In this document: positions 15,866 through 24,414 of the stretch, piece after piece | Layout of the letters: every line of letters begins with the position of its first letter | Numbering within the stretch: the first letter of the stretch is position 1 | NCBI GenBank assembly: GCA_018056925.1 | Contig: JAGPEO010000002.1 | Span: forward strand, 1-34,600 | DNA length: 34,600 bases | DNA from: Phycisphaerae bacterium | GTDB taxonomy: Bacteria > Planctomycetota > Phycisphaerae > UBA1845 > Fen-1342 | Direction of reading: 5' to 3' | Made by a program: the position numbers and the translations under genes | The notes under the pieces: model-generated | The model's input: only the letters and a program-made list of their open reading frames with translations | Databases searched by the model: none | What the model was told of the DNA's origin: nothing

Positions 15866-16444
15866 ATGGCATCTGAAGAGACTATGAATCGTTCGGGAAC
15901 GTGCGAGGCGCTGGTTCAAGCCGCCGATCTGCACGTGTTTTTGTACGATCGACCCCTGCACCCGGAGCTGTTTCGCCATTATCGCGATTTTCGGGTGGCC
16001 CAGGGCCGCTATTATGCGGACGTTTGGATCGTTGGGTTGAACCACGTCGTCACCGTCACCTCCGGTCAGCGCTCCATGACCGAGCTGCTCGCCTGCGAGA
16101 GCGACGTGCTGCCGGCCCGCGGCCTGGTGGCGCGCTTCCGCCTCAAGGGCGAACGCGACCAGGAAAAGCATCTGCCGGACGGCTGGCTGCACATGATCAG
16201 CACACAGGTTGAAACCATGGACGAGCCGCTTTACAAGTCTGTACATAACGACTTGTTGCGGCACGCCTGCAAGCGCGGCTGGTTCCATGCTTACGAGGAG
16301 TGGGCCGACGGCGACCTGGTCCCGTTCTCGTACATCGACCACGAGGAGCGCGACGCGGAGTTCCACATTCACGCGTTCCACGCTTTCCCGCACGAGCGCA
16401 CGCTGATTAAGACACAGTCGATTTTCGAGATGCCGCCGGCCTAA
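15866..16444 (+). CDS. DUF2617-like protein
   Basis: A 192-aa soluble protein resembling DUF2617 (role unknown). Typical stretches are LYDRPLHPELFRHYRDF, GRYYADVWIVGLNHVVTV, ARGLVARFRLKGERDQEK, STQVETMDEPLYKSVHNDLL, PFSYIDHEERDAEFHIHAFHAFPHERTLIKTQSIFE. The recurring His and acidic residues in the last block may bind metal or ligand, but this is inference. The start is taken as ATG 15866 after GGAAATAAGG; ATG 15884 is an alternative, and a TTG at 15824 would fall inside the promoter. The gene stands alone between the RNA candidate and uvrA. The family name is given from memory. Confidence 0.7.
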   Translation: MASEETMNRSGTCEALVQAADLHVFLYDRPLHPELFRHYRDFRVAQGRYYADVWIVGLNHVVTVTSGQRSMTELLACESDVLPARGLVARFRLKGERDQEKHLPDGWLHMISTQVETMDEPLYKSVHNDLLRHACKRGWFHAYEEWADGDLVPFSYIDHEERDAEFHIHAFHAFPHERTLIKTQSIFEMPPA

Positions 16445-16632
16445 GCCGTTACGGCGTATTCTCAGCGACCATGCCCGGAAGGCCGGCCCCGTGCGCACCG
16501 CCGGAGCCAGACGCGCGGAAAAGAGCCGCGCCGCCTGCCGGGGATGGTCGCGCTGTTTAGCCCCAGCGCGCCGCCCGCGCCAGTGTCCGCCGCACGTGGC
16601 GAGGTGGGCGACCCGCGAAGTAGACGGAATCG

Positions 16633-18657
16633 ATGAAGGCGCGAGCGACAATGCCGAGCGAGAGGGACATGGTTCACGTAATCGGGGCGCGCGAGCATAA
16701 CTTGCGCTCCGTCAGCCTCGACCTGCCCAAGAACCGGCTCATCTGTTTCACCGGCGTGTCTGGCTCGGGTAAAAGCAGTCTCGCGTTCGACACGCTCTAC
16801 GCCGAGGGACAGCGCCGCTACGTCGAATCCCTCAGCTCCTACGCCCGCCAGTTCATGGGCGAACTGCCCAAGCCGGACGTCGACCAGATTACCGGCCTGG
16901 CGCCGTCGATCTCCATCCAGCAGAAGACCAGCGGCTGGAACCCGCGCAGCACCGTCGGCACCATCACCCAGGTTCACGATTACATTCGCGTCCTCATGGC
17001 CCGCGCCGGCACCGCCCATTGCACCAACTGCGGGCGGCCGATCACTGCCCAAACCCGCGAGCAACTGCTGGCACGCATCCTGGAGCTGCCCGAGGGCACG
17101 CGCTTCATGCTGCTGGCCCCGAAAGTCCGCGCTCAAAAAGGCGAGCACAAGGACCTGTTCGCCGAGCTGATTCAGCAAGGCTTCGTGCGCGCCCGCGTCG
17201 ACGGCGAGGTGATCGACCTCTCGAATCCGCCGCCGCTCGATCGCTACCGCCGCCACGATATCGAGGTCGTCGTCGATCGCCTGGTAATGCGGCCCAACCT
17301 CCGCCCGCGCCTGGCCGAAGCGCTGGATACCGCACTCGAAGCCGGAGGCGGCATCGCGATTCTCGCCACCCTGCACGAAGACGAGGGTCAGCCCGAAGGC
17401 GTAGGGCAGCCGGCGCCGGCCGGACGCGCCCGGCTGGCGCACATGCGCTCCCGCAAGCAGACCGCCAATGACGTCCTGCTCTCCTCCGCTTACGCCTGCA
17501 CGCACTGCAACCTCGGCTTCGAGCCGCCGAACCCGCAAATGTTCAGCTTCAACAGCCCGCAGGGCATGTGCCCCCATTGCGACGGCCTCGGCACGCGCTT
17601 CGATTTCGATCCCGAGCTGCTCATCCCCGACCCCTCGCTCAGCTTTCTCGCCCCGTGCGTGGCCGCCTTCCGCCACGAGCCCGGCCGCTGGCGCCGCCAT
17701 ATTTATGAGGGCGTCGCCCGGCACCTGGGCTTCGACCTGCGCACGCCCTGGCGCGATCTGCCGCCCGCCGCCCGAAACGCACTACTCTTCGGCACCGGCA
17801 ATACGCACATCACGTACGAATGGCGCGGCCGCTACGGAACGTGGAAGCACGGCGGCCCGTTCGAAGGCGTACTGGCGGAGCTGCACGCCCGCCACAAAAA
17901 GGCGACCTCGCCGCTGGCGCGCCGCTTCTATGAACAGTTCATGCGGCAAGGCGTCTGCCCGCGCTGCCACGGGGCGCGCCTGAACCCGCAGGCCCTGGCC
18001 GTACGCTTGACGGCTCGCCCCTCCGACGCGCGCAAGCCGATCGAATTCAACATCAACGAAATCTGCCAGCTACCGATCCGCAAAGCGCTGGAATTCTTCT
18101 CCACGCTGGTTCTCGACGACGTCCGCCGCCTGATAGCGGCCGAACCGCTAAAAGAAATCTCCGCCCGCCTCCAATTTCTGCTCGACGTCGGTCTGGACTA
18201 CCTCACGCTCGACCGCGCCGCTCCGACGCTGTCCGGCGGCGAGTCGCAGCGTATCCGCCTGGCCAGCCAGATCGGCTGCGGGCTGGTCGGCGTGCTCTAC
18301 GTCCTGGACGAACCGAGCATCGGCCTGCACCCGCGCGACAACCGCCGGCTGCTGGATTCACTGAAGCGCCTGCGTGACCTCGGCAACACGGTGATCGTCG
18401 TCGAGCACGACCGTGACACCATGCTGGCGGCCGACCGCATTGTCGACTTCGGGCCCGGCCCCGGCGTCCGCGGCGGCCATGTCGTCGCCCAAGGCACGCT
18501 CGACGATCTGATGGCCGCCCCAGACTCCCTGACAGGCGCCTACCTCAGCGGCCGACAGACCATAGCGGTCCCCCAATCCCGCCGCCCCATCAAGCGTAAT
18601 CACAGCGCAAAGCAGAGCCGGCCCGGGCCGGGCCGGAAAACCACCAAACAGAAATAA
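16633..18657 (+). CDS. uvrA: Half-length UvrA (first ABC half only)
   Basis: A 674-aa protein matching the N-terminal half of excinuclease subunit A, the damage-recognition ATPase of nucleotide excision repair. Seen: Walker A GVSGSGKSS (about residue 40), QQKTSGWNPRSTVGT, CTNC (130), the CTHC...CPHC zinc module (288-315), CPRCHGARLNP (441), signature LSGGESQRIRLASQIG (532), Walker B LYVLDEPSIGLH (557) and the switch histidine VIVVEHDRDTM. Canonical UvrA is about 940 aa; here the protein ends after GAYLSGRQTIAVPQSRRP with a basic tail (KRNHSAKQSRPGPGRKTTKQK) instead of a second ABC half. No second half is found in any frame before 19336. Starts at 16633, 16651 and 16669 are possible; none has a clear ribosome-binding site. 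It may need a partner half encoded elsewhere or homodimerise. Confidence 0.9.
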   Translation: MKARATMPSERDMVHVIGAREHNLRSVSLDLPKNRLICFTGVSGSGKSSLAFDTLYAEGQRRYVESLSSYARQFMGELPKPDVDQITGLAPSISIQQKTSGWNPRSTVGTITQVHDYIRVLMARAGTAHCTNCGRPITAQTREQLLARILELPEGTRFMLLAPKVRAQKGEHKDLFAELIQQGFVRARVDGEVIDLSNPPPLDRYRRHDIEVVVDRLVMRPNLRPRLAEALDTALEAGGGIAILATLHEDEGQPEGVGQPAPAGRARLAHMRSRKQTANDVLLSSAYACTHCNLGFEPPNPQMFSFNSPQGMCPHCDGLGTRFDFDPELLIPDPSLSFLAPCVAAFRHEPGRWRRHIYEGVARHLGFDLRTPWRDLPPAARNALLFGTGNTHITYEWRGRYGTWKHGGPFEGVLAELHARHKKATSPLARRFYEQFMRQGVCPRCHGARLNPQALAVRLTARPSDARKPIEFNINEICQLPIRKALEFFSTLVLDDVRRLIAAEPLKEISARLQFLLDVGLDYLTLDRAAPTLSGGESQRIRLASQIGCGLVGVLYVLDEPSIGLHPRDNRRLLDSLKRLRDLGNTVIVVEHDRDTMLAADRIVDFGPGPGVRGGHVVAQGTLDDLMAAPDSLTGAYLSGRQTIAVPQSRRPIKRNHSAKQSRPGPGRKTTKQK

Positions 18658-18710
18658 TCCGCCGTGCAGTTCCGCCAGGCGAACGGGCACAATGAGCCGC
18701 CGCGACGGGC

Positions 18711-18750
18711 CAGGTGCCATGCCCAAGCGCCAAGCGCGGGCATGCCGCCG
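18711..18750 (+). repeat. REP-like hairpin element
   Basis: CATGCCC (18718-18724) and GGGCATG (18738-18744) enclose AAGCGCCAAGCGC. The element lies 54 bp after the half-uvrA stop and could cap its transcript. Confidence 0.8.
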
Positions 18751-18993
18751 GTCCGCGGCGTCACCGTGCTTAGAAAGTAGTGACTTTTGACTTCCGTATT
18801 CCACTTATCTAGAATGCCTAGAGATATTGCGCCACGGCGAGGCGCAAAGGAAGTGCTGGCTCAATACAAAGGTACACACTGTGCATCGCCTGATACAGAA
18901 AGCCTGCCTCTCACAAATACTTTCTCGGCGCCTCACTCTGTATCCGCGCGGCTGGACGCGGTTATCGGCACATTATCAAAACCCGGTGCAAAT

Positions 18994-19087
18994 ACACTGA
19001 TCACCTTGAGCACCTTTTTCTGGCGCCTACGCGGAGGCCGTTTTTATCGGCCAACACTGATCATCTTCTCATAACCGTGATCACCTT
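18994..19087. repeat. TGATCACCTT repeat cluster with hairpin
   Basis: Three related motifs: ACACTGATCACCTT (18994-19007), ACACTGATCATCTT (19054-19067) and CGTGATCACCTT (19076-19087). Between the first two is a hairpin, GGCCG (19036-19040) and CGGCC (19048-19052). Multiple short terminal repeats of this kind occur at ends of some insertion sequences such as the IS21 family, so this may be an IS scar; no transposase remains. Confidence 0.5.
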
Positions 19088-19335
19088 CGAACACCACCGC
19101 AACGCATTGAATCCCACCGCATCGCATTTTTTTATGAGACCGCAAGTCATCCAACGGGCGGAGCGTCAGTTGTGCCGGACGGAGTGTACGACCTACCGCC
19201 CCGCGTGTATTGGACATCGCGCCTGCCTGCACGACGCAAAACCGGGCCCGGCAGCGCCATCCTGCTGCACCGTCTATCGCCGACCCGCCAATCAGCCGAT
19301 ACCAAAACGCGCAACATGGTTTAGGCGGGTGAACT

Positions 19336-19515
19336 ATGGCAGTGACTATGATCTGCCCTAATCTGAAGTGCCAACGAACCGTCGTAGCGCCAGACTCCAC
19401 GCGCGGCAAAATTGTCCGCTGCGCCCACTGCCATCAACCTTTTATGGTCCCCGTCAAAAGTGTCGAGCCGGTGGCCGCACCGCCAGAACCGGCCGCCAAA
19501 GAGGGCAAAAAGTAA
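19336..19515 (+). CDS. Small zinc-ribbon protein (MJ0042-like)
   Basis: A 59-aa protein. It begins MAVTMICPNLKCQRTVVAPD and has C7, C12, C29 and C32 in the pattern CPNLKC...VRCAHCHQPFMVP, like the short MJ0042-type zinc finger common at planctomycete and myxobacterial protein N-termini. A Pro/Ala/Lys tail follows. Here the finger is a free-standing protein. The ATG at 19336 follows AGGCGGGTG; the internal ATG at 19348 is also possible. It is 40 bp upstream of the first TPR gene and probably shares its transcript. A role as a nucleic-acid or protein adaptor is inference. Confidence 0.7.
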   Translation: MAVTMICPNLKCQRTVVAPDSTRGKIVRCAHCHQPFMVPVKSVEPVAAPPEPAAKEGKK

Positions 19516-19555
19516 ACCCGGCCAACACCGGGAATACGCATTGGCCGGAGCCCGA

Positions 19556-20134
19556 ATGCAAACCCCAGCCGCACCAGCTTCGCGAGCCGGTTCTAAAACA
19601 CACACTCTCCCCCGAACCAGCCTGTCGCGCATCAACGGCCTCGCCGCCCAGTTCGTCTCAGAGCCGGAGATGATTCTGGCTTACCTTGAGCCGCTGCCGC
19701 CCGACTCGCCCCAGCTCCCGGTTATCTGCGCCGCGGCGGACAAGGCCGTGCAGACGCGGCCGGACTACGCGGACCTGCGCTACTTCGCCGCTTACGCCGC
19801 CTTCCGGGCCGGCGACCTGCCACACGCACGCGAGCTGGTCGATTGCGCGACTCGCTTGAATCCACAATTCAAGGCGGCCCTGATCCTGGCCGGCCGCATC
19901 TGCCTGCAACAGAACGAACATGCAGCCGCCCTGACCAACCTGCAGCAAGCCCTCGCCGCGGGCGCAGACTACCCCGATGTCTACGTCCTGCTCGGCGATG
20001 CCTGGCAAGCACGCGGCGACTTGGTTCGGGCGGCCAAGGCTTATCGCCAGGCGCTGTGTAAGAATCACAGGCTGACCGAAGCACGCCGCAAGCTGGGCGC
20101 AATATCTGCCGGGCGAAACGGGGGACCGGTATGA
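19556..20134 (+). CDS. Short tetratricopeptide-repeat protein
   Basis: A 192-aa TPR protein. Helical repeat units are seen at about residues 60-175: ADLRYFAAYAAFRAGDLPHARELVDCATRLNP, FKAALILAGRICLQQNEHAAALTNLQQAL, PDVYVLLGDAWQARGDLVRAAKAYRQAL. TPRs bind protein partners. No signal peptide or membrane segment is seen. The start is ATG 19556 with GGAG at 19547-19550, 5 nt upstream; an ORF from 19412 would overlap the zinc-ribbon gene and is not supported. Its stop overlaps the next ATG (ATGA at 20131-20134). Confidence 0.8.
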   Translation: MQTPAAPASRAGSKTHTLPRTSLSRINGLAAQFVSEPEMILAYLEPLPPDSPQLPVICAAADKAVQTRPDYADLRYFAAYAAFRAGDLPHARELVDCATRLNPQFKAALILAGRICLQQNEHAAALTNLQQALAAGADYPDVYVLLGDAWQARGDLVRAAKAYRQALCKNHRLTEARRKLGAISAGRNGGPV

Positions 20135-21843
20135 GTTACCTGCTCGAAACGCTGGGACGCGGACTGCTGGTCGAACTGCTTTCCGCGTTCGAGAACCAGT
20201 TGCCGGGCTTCAGCGAAGAACCCGAGCCGCTGCGGGACCGCCTTGCGGCCTCGCCCAACTCGGCGGACCTGGCGGTGCGCTTCGGCGTTTCTTGCCTGCG
20301 CCGGCGGCGCCTGGCCGAAGCGCGGCAGGCCTTCGAAAGCGCGCTCGAACTTCCGCCGCCCTCGGCGCAGCCTGCGCTTGGCCTGGCCTGCGTGTATGAC
20401 GAACTCGGCCAATTGGATCAGGTGCTGCGCTACCTGGCGATCGCCGCCGGTCACGACCCCAACGACCCGGCCATCGTCTTTGCCATCGCCTTCACCGAGG
20501 AGCGCCGCGGCGACACGGATGCGGCCATCGCCAATTACAAGCGCGCCCTGGAACTCTGCCCGCGCCTGCGCAACGCCTGGGAGCGCCTGGCAGCCATCGC
20601 GATTATGCGCGGCCACTGGCGCGAGGCGACCGCGTGCTACGAGAAACTGGCCAAGCTCGAACCGGGCGACCTCGACATCCTGCTTACATTGGCGACGCTC
20701 TGCCTGCAGACGGGGCGCACCGCGGATGCCACCGAGCGCTATCAGCAGGCTCTGGTCATTGAGCCGGACTTCTCGGACGAGCCGCTGGCCGAGACCGAAG
20801 ACTTGCTGGCCGAGGGCCGGCTGCAAGAGGCGATCGAGACCCTGGAGGCGCTGGTCGAGCGATACCCGCACGCAGCCCCGTTCCGCGTACACCTGGGCGA
20901 CCTCTACGCCAAGGCCGATCGCGGGGCCGACGCCATTGAACAATATCGCCTCGCGCTGGAAAACCAGCCCGGCCTGCTCGAAGCTACGGTGAAGCTGGGC
21001 ACGCAGCACCTGCGACTCGAACGCTACGTCGACGCCGCGCAGACTTTCAACCGGGCGGTCGAACTGAACGACCGGCTCATGCTGGCCTTCGTCGGCCTGG
21101 GCGTTTCGCAGCACGCCAACGGCAGCGAGCGCGAGGCGCTGGCCACCTTCGACCTGGCGGCCAGCCTCGAGCCCAGCACGACCCTGCTTTTCGCGGAAAG
21201 CGCGCGGCTGCACTTGAAGGCCGAGCGCTCGGGCGCAGCCGGTGGGCTGCCGGAATACTCCGATCTGGATGATGAAGAGGAGGCCGGCGCCGCAGACGAC
21301 GCAGACGAGCAACTACTGCAAGTGGCCTTACAACGCCACCGCCAGGCCCTGCTTCGCAATCCGCAACACGCGGATTTGCACTACCGCTACGGGCTGCTGC
21401 TGCGTCAAATGGGCGACTACGACGAAGCCATCCGCGCGTTCCGCAACGCGGTGCGCATCAACCCCAACTACGCCAAGGCCCTGGTCAAGCTGGGCATCCT
21501 GCTGAAGGAGACCGGCCAGACCGACGAAGCGGTGGAGGTCTTCCGCCGCGCTCTGGCACTGAACAAGGAATACGTAGACGTCCACTACCAGCTCGGACTG
21601 CTGTTCGCGCAGCGCAACCGTTTTGAGCTGGCGGTTGAGGAATTTGAGCAGGCCGTCGCCGGCAACGGTCAGAACATGGTATTCCAGGCCCAGCTCGCCC
21701 TGGCGCTTCAGAACATAGGCATGCTCGACCGGGCGGCGGCCACGTGGCGCTCAATTTGCGAGCTATCCACGGTAGCCGGCGAACCGGACAAGATGCTCGA
21801 ACACCGCACGCGCATCCTGCGGCAAGTCAACAACCGCGAGTAG
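20131..21843 (+). CDS. Large tetratricopeptide-repeat protein
   Basis: A 570-aa protein made almost entirely of TPR units, from about residue 45 to 545. Clear examples are VAFAIAFTEERRGDTDAAIANYKRALELCP-type repeats and, near the end, ADLHYRYGLLLRQMGDYDEAIRAFRNAVRINP, AKALVKLGILLKETGQTDEAVEVFRRALALN and VDVHYQLGLLFAQRNRFELAVEEFEQAV. An acidic linker (DLDDEEEAGAADDADEQ, about 373-392) splits it into two arrays. No signal peptide is seen, so it is probably a cytoplasmic scaffold. It is coupled to the preceding TPR gene by ATGA. Partners are unknown. Confidence 0.88.
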   Translation: MSYLLETLGRGLLVELLSAFENQLPGFSEEPEPLRDRLAASPNSADLAVRFGVSCLRRRRLAEARQAFESALELPPPSAQPALGLACVYDELGQLDQVLRYLAIAAGHDPNDPAIVFAIAFTEERRGDTDAAIANYKRALELCPRLRNAWERLAAIAIMRGHWREATACYEKLAKLEPGDLDILLTLATLCLQTGRTADATERYQQALVIEPDFSDEPLAETEDLLAEGRLQEAIETLEALVERYPHAAPFRVHLGDLYAKADRGADAIEQYRLALENQPGLLEATVKLGTQHLRLERYVDAAQTFNRAVELNDRLMLAFVGLGVSQHANGSEREALATFDLAASLEPSTTLLFAESARLHLKAERSGAAGGLPEYSDLDDEEEAGAADDADEQLLQVALQRHRQALLRNPQHADLHYRYGLLLRQMGDYDEAIRAFRNAVRINPNYAKALVKLGILLKETGQTDEAVEVFRRALALNKEYVDVHYQLGLLFAQRNRFELAVEEFEQAVAGNGQNMVFQAQLALALQNIGMLDRAAATWRSICELSTVAGEPDKMLEHRTRILRQVNNRE

Positions 21844-21880
21844 CCGGGCGGTCAGGGGTTAAGACGCTTGGGCTATTAGC

Positions 21881-23638
21881 TCAGCCGCCGGTCAGCAATT
21901 CCACGAATGCGTCGATATCAAACACATTCACCTCGCGGTCATAGTTGCAGTCCGCATTCAGGTGATAGCATTCCGGGTATGCCTCGGCATATGCCGCCGG
22001 ATCCGTCAGCGCCATTACGAACGGATCGATGTCGAAGACGTTCACCGGGCCGTCGCAGTTCAGGTCGCCCGGATTGGGCGCACGCAGCCAGGTCGCCCGT
22101 ATACCCTGGACCACCCAGTCGATAGTTTCAACTTCACACACCTGCAGCACCTCGCCCCACTGCGGCACGAGGTCGACGAAGAACGACAGGTACGTGTCGG
22201 GGATATCGATCAGGCCCGGCTGCCAACTCGTGCCATCAAACAGGAATGACACCTCTTGCCACAATCCGCCCTGCTCCCCAAGCATTACCCCCACCGCCCG
22301 CCGGCCCTGGTAGAACGCCGCCCGCACCCGCGTTTGGTATGGGTTGGCGAAAGCGTACAGCACTTCCGGCGGCTGCCAGCCCGCGCCCGCGTCATAGCGG
22401 AATGAGCAGAACCGGCTTAGCCCATCAAACCGCGAAAAAACACCGAAAACATCGCCGGCCGCGTTCACCGCCGTCCCGCCGAAATTCTCCACGTCCGTCA
22501 CGGTGTAGGGCGCCAGCCGCACCGCCGGCTGCCACACTCCGTCGACGTTCCGGCTGGCATACGCCGTGTATGGCGTGCCCCAGAAAAGTGTGACATTACC
22601 ATCATCGTCGACTACGCCCGGAAAGCGCGACGCGTTTCCGGCGACGCCATACCACGCAGACTCGCTGCCCGGCAGGAACTCGGCCGGCCCCCAAGTACAC
22701 GTGGCCGGGTCAAATTTGTGCGCGTACACGCCGACCGGCCCTACGTCTGCCACCAGGTAAACCAAGTACATCGTGTCGGTCCGCGGATTGCTCAGGATCG
22801 TCGGCAGCAAAACCTTGTAGCCCAACGTGGACACGCGCTCCGGCGTACTCCAGGCGCCCGTAGCCGCATTGCGAATCACAGTCCACGCGGCCGGCCAATT
22901 CCCGGGGGACAGGTCGAACACGACGGCCACGTTGCCGGCCTGATCGACGCCGGCCTCGATGGCCTGGAAAAAGGTGGAGGTAGAATAGAGCGTCTGCGCC
23001 GGCTCCCAGCCGCCGGCCGGCGTATAGCGCAGCACTTTGAGGTGATAGCCGCCTTCGCGGAAGGCGACGGTGATGTTCTCGTCACTGTCCATGACGGCCT
23101 CGGTGGCCAGTATGTATGAAGTTCCGCCATGGATGGTCTGCACTGGGCCCCAGTCGCCGCTGTGGCCGACCGACTTCCGCGACTGCAGGTCGCAATGCGT
23201 CCCCTCCCAGTGCGTCAGGATCAGCCACGCATTACCGGCCCTGTCGAGCAGCGGCGTATTGTGATAGTCCGCAATGTCCGGCGGCGGCGGAGGCGCGATC
23301 TCGAAAAGCGGCTCGTCCCAGGCCGGCTCCGGCCAGGCATCCGTTGCGCCAGGCGCCAACGCTTCGGCCGGTGCAAACTGCGCGTTCATGCACAGCAACC
23401 GCCCGGTCGCATCAATGAGCAAGCCGTTGCTCAATAGAGCGACCTGTCCGTCCCACCTGGCAGTTGCACCACCCCGATCGTTCGCCAGGCGAATTTTCCA
23501 GAGGGCCTTACCGTCCGGCTGCGCGGCTTGCAACTCGCCCGGACTGCAGACCAGGCGCAAATCGGGCTCCGCGGCAAAAGTCAGAACAGCCAAACATCCA
23601 GCGCAAATAGTGGTGACAATATGACTCTTCACTGACAT
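21881..23638 (-). CDS. Secreted beta-propeller-like protein with dockerin-like C-terminus
   Basis: A 585-aa protein. The N-terminus is a signal peptide (SHIVTTICAGCLAVLTFAA). Residues about 100-510 contain recurring units of the type LDRAGNAWLILTHWEG, DSDENITVAFREGG, DQAGNVAVVFDLS, DDDGNVTLFWGT and NAAGDVFGVFSRFD, each an Asp-x-Gly-Asn turn before a strand, suggesting a beta-propeller like sialidase/BNR folds. The last 65 residues have two calcium-loop-like repeats, GDLNCDGPVNVFDIDPF and ADCNYDREVNVFDIDAF, resembling dockerin type I. Such tails are common on planctomycete exported proteins; the partner is unknown. It converges on the TPR operon with a 37-bp gap. Confidence 0.8.
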   Translation of the reverse strand: MSVKSHIVTTICAGCLAVLTFAAEPDLRLVCSPGELQAAQPDGKALWKIRLANDRGGATARWDGQVALLSNGLLIDATGRLLCMNAQFAPAEALAPGATDAWPEPAWDEPLFEIAPPPPPDIADYHNTPLLDRAGNAWLILTHWEGTHCDLQSRKSVGHSGDWGPVQTIHGGTSYILATEAVMDSDENITVAFREGGYHLKVLRYTPAGGWEPAQTLYSTSTFFQAIEAGVDQAGNVAVVFDLSPGNWPAAWTVIRNAATGAWSTPERVSTLGYKVLLPTILSNPRTDTMYLVYLVADVGPVGVYAHKFDPATCTWGPAEFLPGSESAWYGVAGNASRFPGVVDDDGNVTLFWGTPYTAYASRNVDGVWQPAVRLAPYTVTDVENFGGTAVNAAGDVFGVFSRFDGLSRFCSFRYDAGAGWQPPEVLYAFANPYQTRVRAAFYQGRRAVGVMLGEQGGLWQEVSFLFDGTSWQPGLIDIPDTYLSFFVDLVPQWGEVLQVCEVETIDWVVQGIRATWLRAPNPGDLNCDGPVNVFDIDPFVMALTDPAAYAEAYPECYHLNADCNYDREVNVFDIDAFVELLTGG

Positions 23639-23770
23639 GCACGTCTCTCTTATCTGAATGTGCCACCACCGTCTGAAATGATACTGAAAAGGGGTGAAAA
23701 ATCCAAATTCCTGTCCGCAGCATTCTAAAGCACGCTGGCAAAAAGACTTACGTCTAGCCCTGGGTCCGAA

Positions 23771-24082
23771 TTGGCGGTATTCGACGACGGTAGCGGGCCG
23801 GCGCTATATGTCGGTGGAGGGTTCAGACTTGCTGGCGAAGTTCTGAGCGACGACTTCGCAATATGGCGCTGCGCGCCGAACTACCTGCCCGGCGACGCCA
23901 ATTGCGATGGGGCAGTCGACACGTTTGACATCGACCCGTTCGTCTTGGCGCTGGTTAATCCAACCGCCTACCGGGCGGAGTTCCCCGAATGCCTCATCGA
24001 GAATGCCGACGTTAATCACGACGGCACGGTGAATGTGTTCGACATCGACCCGTTCGTCGCGCTGCTGACGCAGGCGGGCTGA
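23771..24082 (+). pseudogene. 3' remnant of a secreted dockerin-like protein gene
   Basis: The 103 codons encode the end of a larger exported protein: one unit of a repeat often seen in planctomycetes (FDDGSGPALYVGGGFRLAG...IARW-like) followed by two dockerin-like loops, GDANCDGAVDTFDIDPF and ADVNHDGTVNVFDIDPF. The frame is open only back to a TAA at 23726-23728. There is no ATG or GTG, no ribosome-binding site and no signal peptide; TTG 23771 is just the first permissible codon. The 5' part appears deleted. A short expressed protein is unlikely. Confidence 0.75.
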
Positions 24083-24104
24083 CCCGGCCGGGTAACAGAC
24101 AGGG

Positions 24105-24132
24105 TTGATGCTGGCGGAATTACTTATATAAT
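24105..24132 (+). promoter_or_regulatory. Promoter of the BrnT/RHH pair
   Basis: TTGATG (24105-24110), a 16-bp spacer and TATAAT (24127-24132). The palindrome TTATATAA (24124-24131) covers the -10 box and could be an operator for the ribbon-helix-helix partner. Transcription would begin near 24139, leaving a leader of only about 9 nt before the toxin ATG at 24148. Confidence 0.65.
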
Positions 24133-24147
24133 TTAATCTGAGCCAGC

Positions 24148-24414
24148 ATGGATTTCCGATGGAACGAATGGAACCTTGAACATGCGTGCCGCCATGGCGT
24201 AAGCCCACGCGAAGCCGAGTTGGTTGTCCGGACAGCGCGCCGCCCATTCCCAAGGCGTGCGACGGATGATCGGTTTTTGGTGTGGGGGCGAGGAACAGGC
24301 GGACGCTTGGTACAGGTCGTGTTCCTTATTGATTCCGAATATTCGATTTACATCATCCACGCACGGCCACTGACTGAGCGCGAGAAACGCAGGTTCCGCC
24401 AGAGATCATCATGA
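24148..24414 (+). CDS. brnT: BrnT-family toxin
   Basis: An 88-aa BrnT-like protein; the family has a RelE-like fold and acts as a ribonuclease toxin. Seen: FRWNEWNLEHACRHGVSPREAELVV at the N-terminus (equivalent of the WDxxKxxxNxxKHGVSFEEA motif), then DDRFLVWGRGTGGRLVQVVFLID and IYIIHARPLTEREKRRF at the end. The expected lysine-rich first motif is altered. The leader is very short and offers only a weak GAG before the ATG. Its stop overlaps the start of the next gene (ATGA, 24411-24414). Confidence 0.85.
   Translation: MDFRWNEWNLEHACRHGVSPREAELVVRTARRPFPRRATDDRFLVWGRGTGGRLVQVVFLIDSEYSIYIIHARPLTEREKRRFRQRSS

Larger units (their letters stand above)
18658..19335. other. Repeat-bearing gap without a supported gene
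   Basis: This 678-bp stretch holds a REP-like copy (18711-18750) and a cluster of TGATCACCTT repeats with a hairpin (18994-19087). Open frames here (for example 18787-19074 and 19077-19361 on + and 19044-19409 on -) have no family motif or ribosome-binding site and run through the repeats, so I do not call them. Confidence 0.6.

Noticed and set aside
16462-17724. A 420-codon minus-strand frame opposite uvrA
   Set aside because: The plus strand carries unmistakable UvrA motifs; the antisense peptide shows none.
18787-19074. A 95-codon frame after uvrA
   Set aside because: No ribosome-binding site, no motif, and it reads through the TGATCACCTT repeats. It is not the missing second half of UvrA.
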